Part shown: in pieces, positions 1 to 5,146 of the stretch | Layout of the letters: each line of letters begins with the position of its first letter | Position numbering within the stretch: the stretch's first letter is position 1 | Assembly (NCBI GenBank): GCA_902494855.1 | Contig: CABUVC010000109.1 | Coordinates: forward strand, 1-5,690 | Reading direction: 5' to 3' | DNA: 5,690 nt | From: an uncultured Collinsella sp. | Lineage (GTDB): Bacteria; Actinomycetota; Coriobacteriia; Coriobacteriales; Coriobacteriaceae | The notes under the pieces: model-generated | What the model was told of the DNA's origin: nothing | Database searches by the model: none | Seen by the model: the letters and a program-made list of their open reading frames with translations, nothing else | Position numbers and translations under genes: made by a program

Positions 1-854
1 AACTCGGCGCGGATGGACTCCTTCAGAGCCTCGACCTTACCGATGCGGGAAAGCTTGTCGGCGTCGCGCAGGGCAGCGGCCATCTCGTCGTAGTGGGCGA
101 AGATGCGCTCCTGGACCTCCTCGACAGGCTGGTCGAGCGGGCACTCCTTCTTGACGATAGCGCCGTTGACCTGCTCCCACTCGGCGACGAACTCGTCTTG
201 GGCCTGGCAGAAGGCAGCGAGTGCCTCCTGGCCAAACTTCATAGCGGCGAGCATGTCGTCCTCGGAGATCTCCTCGGCGCCGGCCTCGACCATCGAGATG
301 AAGTCGGCAGAGCCGCCCAGCTCCAGGTCCAGATCGGAGTTCTCGCGCTCCTCATAGGTGGGATTGACGATAAACTCGCCGGTCTCCACGTTGCGGCCGA
401 TGCGCACGCAGGCAAGCGGGCCCTCGAAGGGCACGCCGCCGAGCGTCATGGCCAGCGAAGCACCCATGACGTTGATGACGTCGAAGGGGTTGACCTGGTC
501 GGCGACGAGCGAGGTAGCGACGATGTGCACCTCGTTGCGGAAGCCATCCGGGAAGCTCGGGCGGATCGGGCGGTCGATCATGCGAGCCGTGAGCGTGGCC
601 TTCTCGCTGGGACGGCCCTCGCGCTTAAGGTAGCCACCCGGAATGCGGCCGGCTGCGTACATCTTCTCGTTGAAGTCGACGGTCAGCGGGAAGAAGTCGT
701 AGTTCTTGCGCTCCTTGGAGACAACCACGGTGTCGAGCATCGTGGTGTCGCCCTGCTTGACCAGGCAGGCGCCGGTGGCCTGCTTGGCAAGCTCGCCGGA
801 CTCAAAGGTGTAGGTCTTGCCGTACAGCTCAAAGGTCTTGGATACGAGTGTCAT
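1..854 (-). CDS. pnp: Polyribonucleotide nucleotidyltransferase (PNPase), N-terminal 284 residues, cut by window edge
   Basis: PNPase is a phosphorolytic 3'-to-5' exoribonuclease that releases nucleoside diphosphates from RNA. It forms a cytoplasmic trimer and often works in the RNA degradosome. The visible part covers the first RNase PH-like domain and the start of the following helical linker. Hallmarks are FFPLTVDF (about residues 54-61), GRIPGG (69-74), KREGRPSE (77-84) and IDRPIRPSFPDGF (93-105), followed by a conserved DVINVMGASLA stretch (125-135). Family members are about 700 residues or more, so the catalytic second RNase PH domain and the KH and S1 RNA-binding domains lie beyond the left edge. 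The ATG at 852-854 is chosen because AAAGGAG lies just upstream and the protein begins where PNPases begin. The frame is open from the start to base 1. The gene follows rpsO, the classic rpsO-pnp order, but an intrinsic terminator and a structured leader separate the two. Identity is very secure. Confidence 0.97.
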   Translation of the reverse strand, partial: MTLVSKTFELYGKTYTFESGELAKQATGACLVKQGDTTMLDTVVVSKERKNYDFFPLTVDFNEKMYAAGRIPGGYLKREGRPSEKATLTARMIDRPIRPSFPDGFRNEVHIVATSLVADQVNPFDVINVMGASLAMTLGGVPFEGPLACVRIGRNVETGEFIVNPTYEERENSDLDLELGGSADFISMVEAGAEEISEDDMLAAMKFGQEALAAFCQAQDEFVAEWEQVNGAIVKKECPLDQPVEEVQERIFAHYDEMAAALRDADKLSRIGKVEALKESIRAE

Positions 855-867
855 TGTTCTCCTTTAC

Positions 868-938
868 CCCACAGGCCCCTTGCCTGCGGGCTTCTCATGT
901 GACGCGGGCCCCCTGCCCCCGCCACGCTTCAGAGCGTG
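868..938 (-). promoter_or_regulatory. Structured leader of pnp with three possible hairpins and G-rich tracts
   Basis: Three inverted repeats lie between the rpsO terminator and the pnp start. The first pairs 933-938 with 923-928 (6 perfect pairs, 4-base loop). The second pairs 918-922 with 904-908 and may extend through 923-925 with 899-901 across a 2-base bulge; it shares bases with the first, so the two compete. The third pairs 882-890 with 868-876 (9 pairs including one G-U, 5-base loop) and ends a few bases before the pnp ribosome binding site. Minus-strand bases 916-920 and 909-913 are two runs of five G separated by CA, which adds G-quadruplex potential. In E. coli, PNPase represses its own synthesis through an RNase III-cut leader hairpin. 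A similar role here is inferred from position only, and these stems are shorter. I see no convincing promoter in this gap. Confidence 0.45.
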
Positions 939-957
939 ATTGTTCGCGCCCTTACAC

Positions 958-989
958 AAAAAGAGCGCCCCGCTGCGCAGGACGCTCTT
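958..989 (-). terminator. Intrinsic terminator after rpsO
   Basis: Read on the minus strand, 979-989 pairs with 961-971 in an 11-bp stem (nine Watson-Crick pairs and two G-U pairs) around a 7-base loop. It is followed at once by a run of U (962 to 958, two of them in the stem) and then GUGU. The stem begins 15 bases after the rpsO stop codon. This is a textbook Rho-independent terminator. Since pnp lies immediately downstream without an obvious promoter, it may act as a partial terminator that lowers pnp expression relative to rpsO. That last point is inference. Confidence 0.88.
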
Positions 990-1004
990 AGCATGTACAA
1001 ATCC

Positions 1005-1283
1005 TTACTGGATGTTGTCGCGGATGCCCAGAGCCTTGATGAGCTCACGGTACTCGACGATGTCGTTCTTCTTGATGTAGGAGAGAAGACGACGACGACG
1101 GCCGACGAGCATGAGCAGGCCACGACGGGTGTGGAAGTCCTTCTGGTGGGACTTCATGTGCTCGGTCAGCTCCTTGATGCGCTCGGACAGGATGGCGACC
1201 TGAACCTTGGGGTTGCCGGTGTCGACCGGGGTGTTACCGAACTGGGCAGTCAGCTCAGCCTTGCGCTCTTTGGAAACAGTCAT
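1005..1283 (-). CDS. rpsO: 30S ribosomal protein S15
   Basis: S15 binds 16S rRNA early in 30S assembly and contacts the large subunit through an intersubunit bridge. The 92-residue product is close to the usual 89. It carries the family signature in order: DTGNPKVQVAILSERI (residues 21-36), LTEHMKSHQKD (39-49), HTRRGLLMLVGRRRRLL (51-67), SYIKKND (68-74) and the C-terminal LIKALGIRD (81-89). The ATG at 1281-1283 is chosen because the family begins around MTVSKERK and AAAGGTGA sits 4 bases upstream. The frame stays open upstream as far as a possible start near 1379, but those 32 residues match nothing in S15 and lie in the leader. The gene has its own gap from recO, a possible weak promoter, a hairpin-rich leader and its own terminator. 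It is probably at least partly an independent unit, possibly under S15 autoregulation as in other bacteria. Confidence 0.97.
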   Translation of the reverse strand: MTVSKERKAELTAQFGNTPVDTGNPKVQVAILSERIKELTEHMKSHQKDFHTRRGLLMLVGRRRRLLSYIKKNDIVEYRELIKALGIRDNIQ

Positions 1284-1303
1284 TGTTTCACCTTTCGTTT
1301 TAC

Positions 1304-1373
1304 GTCGCCCGCGGGCGACTCGATTCGCCTCGGACTGGGAAGCCGTCGGTGGAGCGAGCATCCAAGGTCGAGG
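1304..1373 (-). promoter_or_regulatory. Structured rpsO leader with competing hairpins, candidate S15 autoregulatory site
   Basis: A perfect 16-base self-complementary sequence at 1304-1319 can fold as a 6-bp hairpin with a CGCG loop about 20 bases before the rpsO start. Its upstream arm can instead pair with 1325-1329 (5 bp, bases 1314-1318 with 1325-1329, 6-base loop), so the two hairpins are mutually exclusive. Further upstream, 1328-1332 can pair with 1369-1373, enclosing a small 4-bp hairpin (1350-1353 with 1361-1364). S15 is known to repress its own mRNA through leader structures in several bacteria, with structures that differ between lineages. Assigning that role here is inference from position and folding by eye. 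Confidence 0.4.
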
Positions 1374-1388
1374 TACCAACAGGTCGGT

Positions 1389-1397
1389 ATGTTACCA
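1389..1397 (-). promoter_or_regulatory. Possible extended -10 promoter for rpsO
   Basis: On the minus strand the sequence TGGTAACAT resembles an extended -10 element (TGn followed by a hexamer matching TATAAT at 4 of 6 positions). It lies about 25 bases after the recO stop. No good -35 hexamer is present at 16-18 bases upstream. If active, it would start a leader of about 100 bases containing the hairpins described at 1304-1373. The alternative is that rpsO is transcribed by readthrough from recO, because no terminator is visible after recO. Confidence 0.25.
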
Positions 1398-1421
1398 CAA
1401 GCAGACCGCCCATGCGCATCA

Positions 1422-2171
1422 TCACCGACCCAACATGAATTCCATCGCACGGAGGCGCTGGTCGGTGTGCGTCGCAGCCCACACATGCGAAAGCCCGAGC
1501 AAGAACGCCGCCGTATGCGTGTCGATCCTCTCGGCCATAAGCGCATCGAAGGTCATGGACATGAGGGCGCGCAGCCATGCGACCTCACCGGTCGACACCA
1601 GCTCGGCACCGGGCACGCTCGACGCGCACGACCCGCACATGAGGCCGCCCGCCTGGGGCGAAAAATACGACAGCATCGGGTCTCCGCACAGCACGCATGC
1701 CGAGAAATCGGGTCGGTAACCAACGTGCGACAGCAGTTTAAAGACAAAGGCCGCCACGAGCAGGTCCATATGTGCCGAGTCGAGCCCACAGCCGACAAGC
1801 GTGAGCGCCCGCTGCGTGATGGCAAAGGTAAACGGGTCCTCGGCGTCCTCGAATGAGCACACGCGCGCGACCTCGGCAATCGCGCTTGCGGCGCAGGTCG
1901 TCTCGTAATCGGGCGCGGCGCCAACCGGCGCTTCCAAAAGCTCGGCCTGAGAAACAACGTCGAGCGAGCGTCCATGTGCGAGCAGCATATCGACGGTACA
2001 GAATAATTCGCAGCGCGCCGCCAAGCGCCCACCGGGTTTGCGGGCCCCCTTTGCCACGGCACGAACCTGACGACCCCGCTCGTCAAGCATCGTCAGAATC
2101 AGATCGGTCTCTTTGAGCTTGGTCTTGTCGAGCACGAGCACCTTCGTGCGATATGTCCGGGAGCCTGCCAT
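1422..2171 (-). CDS. recO: DNA repair protein RecO
   Basis: RecO works with RecR, and RecF in many bacteria, to load RecA onto SSB-coated single-stranded DNA during gap repair; it also anneals complementary strands. The 249-residue product has the usual length. The N-terminal OB fold shows the family pattern KVLVLDKTKLKETDLILT (10-27), followed by DERGRQVRAVAKGARKP (30-46) and GRSLDVVSQAELLE (67-80). The helical C-terminal part carries a zinc-binding set of four cysteines, C159-x2-C162 and C179-x2-C182. The start is fixed: the era stop codon TAA lies in the same frame just five codons upstream, with no other start codon between. A weak AAGGA overlapping the era stop serves as ribosome binding site, but its 12-base spacing is longer than ideal, which suggests low or coupled translation. 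The gap to era is 15 bases, so the two are co-transcribed. The gene ends with TGA at 1422-1424. Confidence 0.95.
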   Translation of the reverse strand: MAGSRTYRTKVLVLDKTKLKETDLILTMLDERGRQVRAVAKGARKPGGRLAARCELFCTVDMLLAHGRSLDVVSQAELLEAPVGAAPDYETTCAASAIAEVARVCSFEDAEDPFTFAITQRALTLVGCGLDSAHMDLLVAAFVFKLLSHVGYRPDFSACVLCGDPMLSYFSPQAGGLMCGSCASSVPGAELVSTGEVAWLRALMSMTFDALMAERIDTHTAAFLLGLSHVWAATHTDQRLRAMEFMLGR

Positions 2172-2186
2172 GCGCGCTGCGCGTCC

Positions 2187-3254
2187 TTAGTCCTCGGCGT
2201 TGTAGCCAAAGCGGCGAATCTGGACCTCGTCGTCACGCCAGCCGGCCTTGACCTTCACGTCCAGCTCCAAAAAGACCTGCGTGCCAAAAATGCGCTCAAG
2301 ATCGCGACGGGCGTCGATACCGATATGCTTGATCATCTCGCCGCCCTTGCCGATGATGATGCCCTTTTGGCCCTCGCGCTCGACATAAATGGTGGCGTGC
2401 ACACGCAGCACCTTCTTGGTCTGCTCGAGCGCATCGCAAATAACGCCAACGGAGTGCGGAATCTCATCACGGGTGCGGCGCAAGACCTTTTCGCGCACAA
2501 ACTCGGCAACGAGCGTCTCGTCGGAAGCGTCGGTACCCATGTCCTCGGGGAACCAACGCGGACCCTCGGGCAAAAAGTGCGCAACGGTCTCGATGAAGGC
2601 ATCGACGTTAAAGTTCTTGACCGACGACGTCACGATCTCGTCGTCATATTCCATAAGCTTGTGGGCGGCCTTAAGCTGCTCCATGACCTGTGCGGGGTCG
2701 GCTTCATCGGCCTTGGTGAGCACCAGGACCTTCTTGGAACGGGCATTCTTGACGCGTTCGGCAACCCAGGCGTCTCCCCTACCGATAGGCATAGTGGCAT
2801 CGATCAAAAACGCGACGACGTCAACATCGTTCAGCTCGAACAGCGCGCTCTTGTTGAGCTCGGATCCCAGGCCATCCTTGGGCTTGTGAATACCCGGGGT
2901 ATCGACAAAGACCAGCTGGTAGCCGGGGCGGTTGACGACGGCGCGCATACGGCGGCGGGTCGTTTGGGCCACCGGCGAGGTGATGGCAACCTTTTTGCCA
3001 TAGCAGGCGTTGAGCAGCGTGGACTTGCCGGCGTTGGGACGACCGACCAGGGCGACGAAGCCGCTGCGGAACCCAGGCTCAACGTCGCCAAAGCCCATGG
3101 GGGCATCATCCTCGTCACACAGGGCGTCGAGTTCTTCGTCGCTCATGCCCTCAAACGGGTCGAACTCCTCGACTTCCTCATAGGCCTCGGTCGCCTTAGC
3201 ATCCGGGGACTCGTCGTCCAAAATCTCATCGGTAGGCTGCATATTGTCGGACAT
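2187..3254 (-). CDS. era: GTPase Era with acidic N-terminal extension
   Basis: Era is an essential GTPase that binds the 3' end of 16S rRNA and acts as a checkpoint in 30S assembly. The G domain shows G1 GRPNAGKS (71-78), the switch region ITSPVAQTTRRR (91-102) and G3 DTPG (118-121). G4 reads TKAD (180-183) instead of the usual NKxD, and G5 reads SSVK (210-213). A type II KH domain follows, with IGKGGEMIKHIG (301-312) and the conserved C-terminal W339 RDD and RRFGY. At 355 residues it is about 55 longer than typical Era (about 300). The excess is residues 1-60, with 24 Asp or Glu and a single Lys. The ATG at 3252-3254 is preferred because AGAAAGG lies 7 bases upstream and only 12 bases separate it from dgkA. 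A start at Met53 (3096-3098) would give a standard 303-residue protein with a poorer ribosome binding site and a gap of about 170 bases. Identity is very secure; the start is fairly secure. Confidence 0.96.
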   Translation of the reverse strand: MSDNMQPTDEILDDESPDAKATEAYEEVEEFDPFEGMSDEELDALCDEDDAPMGFGDVEPGFRSGFVALVGRPNAGKSTLLNACYGKKVAITSPVAQTTRRRMRAVVNRPGYQLVFVDTPGIHKPKDGLGSELNKSALFELNDVDVVAFLIDATMPIGRGDAWVAERVKNARSKKVLVLTKADEADPAQVMEQLKAAHKLMEYDDEIVTSSVKNFNVDAFIETVAHFLPEGPRWFPEDMGTDASDETLVAEFVREKVLRRTRDEIPHSVGVICDALEQTKKVLRVHATIYVEREGQKGIIIGKGGEMIKHIGIDARRDLERIFGTQVFLELDVKVKAGWRDDEVQIRRFGYNAED

Positions 3255-3266
3255 GGGAATCCCTTT

Positions 3267-3644
3267 CTAAATAAAGCCGAGCGAGTGGGCAAATACCAGC
3301 AAGCCCACAATCGCGGCGGTGATGGAAAGAACGTATACCGAGGCGGCGGCGATGTCCTTGGCGCGTTTTGCCAGCGGATGGAGCTCCTGGGTCGCCAGAT
3401 CGACAATGGCCTCCATGGCGGTATTGCACAGCTCGCCGTGAATCACCAGGCCGCAGCAGATGATAATCGTGGCCCACTCGGCAATGTCGAGCCCCACGAT
3501 GCAGCCGGCAATGACGGTGCACACGCCCGCCACGAGCATGACCTTAATGTTGCGCTCGGTCTTGACGGCGGTGACGAAACCCTCCATGGCGTAAGAAAAC
3601 GACTTTAAGAAGGACGGATGGTCCTTGTTCGATCCGGGAATCAT
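3267..3644 (-). CDS. dgkA: Small membrane lipid kinase of the DgkA family, probable undecaprenol kinase
   Basis: The 125-residue product is an integral membrane kinase of the diacylglycerol/undecaprenol kinase family. In Gram-positive bacteria characterised members mainly phosphorylate undecaprenol, feeding the lipid carrier pool for wall synthesis. The catalytic signature is ELCNTAMEAIVDL (71-83), followed by HPLAKRAKDIAA (89-100). The amphipathic start contains SFxYAMEG (15-22) and an ERN motif (30-32). Hydrophobic segments run roughly 35-52, 56-70 and 102-120, matching the family's three-helix trimeric fold. The ATG at 3642-3644 has AGGAG 6 bases upstream, overlapping the ybeY stop codon, and the gap to ybeY is 9 bases. 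Substrate preference cannot be read from the sequence. The call of undecaprenol over diacylglycerol follows the Gram-positive-type sequence and context, so 'dgkA' is a family name here. Confidence 0.93.
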   Translation of the reverse strand: MIPGSNKDHPSFLKSFSYAMEGFVTAVKTERNIKVMLVAGVCTVIAGCIVGLDIAEWATIIICCGLVIHGELCNTAMEAIVDLATQELHPLAKRAKDIAAASVYVLSITAAIVGLLVFAHSLGFI

Positions 3645-3653
3645 AGACGGCTC

Positions 3654-4163
3654 CTAGTCGTGGGCGTGGTTGGTGATGGGGCCGACGTGGACTAGCTTGG
3701 GGTCCTCGCCGCGCTCGAGCGCCAGATCGCGCAGGATGGCGTCCTCGCGGGCCTCCATGACCTCGGCCTCGTCGTCCTCGATATGGTCATACCCCAGCAG
3801 GTGCAGCATGCCGTGTACGAGCATCAGGCGGCACTCGTCGGCAGGGCTATTGCCAAAGCCGGGGGCCTGACGGGCAATGACCTGCGGGGCCAAGATGATA
3901 TCGCCGAGCTCGAGCGTCTCGTCGGCGGGAATATCCTCGTCAAAGGCCGAGTCGCATTCAAACGAGAGCACATCGGTGGTGCGGTCGATGCCACGCCACT
4001 CGTGGTTGAGCTCGTGCATCTCGTCCTCGTCGACATACGAAAGGGAAATCTCGACTTCACGTTCAACGCCCTCGGCGGCAAGCACAACCTCGCAGATGTG
4101 CTCCACTTCCTGCGCGTCGAGCAGCGTATCGAGCTCGGCATCGTTGCTGATCAATACACTCAA
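3654..4163 (-). CDS. ybeY: Endoribonuclease YbeY, TTG start
   Basis: YbeY is a zinc-dependent protein required for correct 16S rRNA 3'-end maturation and ribosome quality control in many bacteria. The metal site is HGMLHLLGYDH (117-127), whose His117, His121 and His127 are the expected ligands. Also present are LNHEWRGIDRTTDVLSF (52-68), with the conserved Arg57, and LGDIILA (86-92). The length of 169 is normal. The start codon is TTG at 4161-4163, supported by GAAAGGAG ending 5 bases upstream and by the fact that it forms a TTGA overlap with the phoH TGA stop. No nearby ATG in frame offers a comparable start. The short tail after the metal site is charged and shows no recognisable domain. 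The phoH-ybeY pair is widely conserved, and with era just downstream the gene sits in a ribosome-biogenesis cluster. The mostly acidic composition resembles the Era extension but is not unusual for YbeY. Confidence 0.95.
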   Translation of the reverse strand: MSVLISNDAELDTLLDAQEVEHICEVVLAAEGVEREVEISLSYVDEDEMHELNHEWRGIDRTTDVLSFECDSAFDEDIPADETLELGDIILAPQVIARQAPGFGNSPADECRLMLVHGMLHLLGYDHIEDDEAEVMEAREDAILRDLALERGEDPKLVHVGPITNHAHD

Positions 4164-5146
4164 CGGGACTCCTTTCGGTCGCGCGAGCGCTGCTCACGCA
4201 CGTCATCATAAGCATCGTATGCCTCGACGATACGACCCACCAGGGCATGGCGCACCACATCGGCGCGCTCCAGGTGTGCAAACGCCACATCGTCGACACG
4301 GCCCAAAATCTTCTCGACATCCGCCAAGCCACCACGACGACCCACCAGGTCGCGCTGGCTGAGGTCGCCGGTAATCACGAACTTGGAGTTGAATCCAAGG
4401 CGTGTCAGGAACATCTTCATCTGCTCGGGCGTAGTATTTTGCGCCTCGTCGAGCACCACGAAAGCATCGCTCAGCGTACGACCGCGCATGTAGGCGAGCG
4501 GGGCGATCTCGATCACGCCGCGCTCCATAAGCTCATCGGTGCGCTCACGATCCATCATGTCAAAAAGGGCATCGTAGAGCGGGCGCATGTACGGATCGAT
4601 CTTTTCCTCGAGGGTGCCGGGCAAAAAGCCCAGGTTCTCCCCTGCTTCGACAACCGGACGCGTCAAAATCAAACGGCCCACCTCATGGCGCTTGAGCGCG
4701 GCAACGGCGAGCGCCATGGCCAGATAGGTCTTACCGGTACCGGCAGGACCCAAGCCAAAGGTGATGGTATGCGAGCGAATGGCATCCACATAGCGCTTTT
4801 GCCCAAGCGTCTTGGGACGAATGACACGACCGCGGTATGAAAGCAGCACGTCATCGCGAAGCGATGTGGCCTCATGCTCGCCGTCGCGCAAGACGGCCAG
4901 GCAACGCGAGACATCGTCGGCAGACAGGGTACGACCGGCCGCCGCCTCACGAAAAGCATGTTCGAAAAAGCGAGCCACGAGCTCGACCTCGTCCGGGTCG
5001 CCGCTCACGGAGATCCTATCGCCACGGGCGACCACGTGAGCGCGAACCAAGCTCTCGAGCGCACGAAGGACGCCGTCGCCGGCGCCCAAAACACGCGAGG
5101 GATCAACTCCCTCGGGAACGGTAAGTCTAATCTTCGAGGCTTCCAT
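4160..5146 (-). CDS. phoH: PhoH-family ATPase (YbeZ-like)
   Basis: This is a 328-residue P-loop protein of the PhoH/YbeZ family. The family's exact role is unsettled, but YbeZ-type members are encoded beside YbeY and are thought to act as RNA-linked ATPases or helicases. Visible motifs are the lead-in RPKTLGQKRYVDAI (110-123), Walker A GPAGTGKT (133-140), TRPVVEAGENLGFLPG (162-177), RGRTLSDAFVVLDEAQN (221-237) containing Walker B, and ITGDLSQRD (258-266), a sensor-like motif. The first 100 or so residues match the N-terminal domain found in this family. The ATG at 5144-5146 has AGGGAGG 3 bases upstream. An open frame runs 35 codons further upstream, but that part reads antisense-like residues overlapping mtaB and is not family-like. 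The gene start overlaps the mtaB end by 20 bases, and its TGA stop overlaps the ybeY TTG. The basic, charged C-terminal tail (RSRDRKESR) is typical variable sequence. Confidence 0.94.
   Translation of the reverse strand: MEASKIRLTVPEGVDPSRVLGAGDGVLRALESLVRAHVVARGDRISVSGDPDEVELVARFFEHAFREAAAGRTLSADDVSRCLAVLRDGEHEATSLRDDVLLSYRGRVIRPKTLGQKRYVDAIRSHTITFGLGPAGTGKTYLAMALAVAALKRHEVGRLILTRPVVEAGENLGFLPGTLEEKIDPYMRPLYDALFDMMDRERTDELMERGVIEIAPLAYMRGRTLSDAFVVLDEAQNTTPEQMKMFLTRLGFNSKFVITGDLSQRDLVGRRGGLADVEKILGRVDDVAFAHLERADVVRHALVGRIVEAYDAYDDVREQRSRDRKESR
4169..4176 (-). promoter_or_regulatory. Ribosome binding site that fixes the TTG start of ybeY
   Basis: Minus-strand GAAAGGAG lies inside the last codons of phoH and ends 5 bases before the TTG at 4161-4163. 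This is the best Shine-Dalgarno match near the 5' end of ybeY and supports the TTG start and coupled translation with phoH. Confidence 0.8.

Noticed and set aside
93..902. A 269-codon plus-strand open frame opposite pnp
   Set aside because: The minus strand here encodes unmistakable PNPase motifs throughout. The plus-strand product is compositionally odd and has no ribosome binding site of note.
1304..1319. The 16-base palindrome as a recO terminator or a repressor operator
   Set aside because: No U-run follows it on the minus strand, so it is not an intrinsic terminator. No second copy or known operator motif is seen, so an RNA hairpin in the rpsO leader is the simpler reading.
1284..1379. 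Longer form of S15 starting near 1379
   Set aside because: The extra residues do not resemble S15 and lie in the structured leader. The internal ATG has a ribosome binding site and matches the family start.
936..1856. A 306-codon plus-strand open frame across rpsO, its leader and recO
   Set aside because: It crosses two real genes and a terminator on the other strand and resembles no protein family.
2325..3608. A 427-codon open frame on the plus strand opposite era and dgkA
   Set aside because: It is antisense to two certain genes, has no family-like motifs, and is expected from GC-rich codon bias that keeps the complementary frame free of stops.
3267..3644. dgkA as an E. coli-type diacylglycerol kinase
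   Set aside because: Not excluded by sequence, but Gram-positive relatives with this type of sequence and this neighbourhood act mainly on undecaprenol, so that name is preferred.
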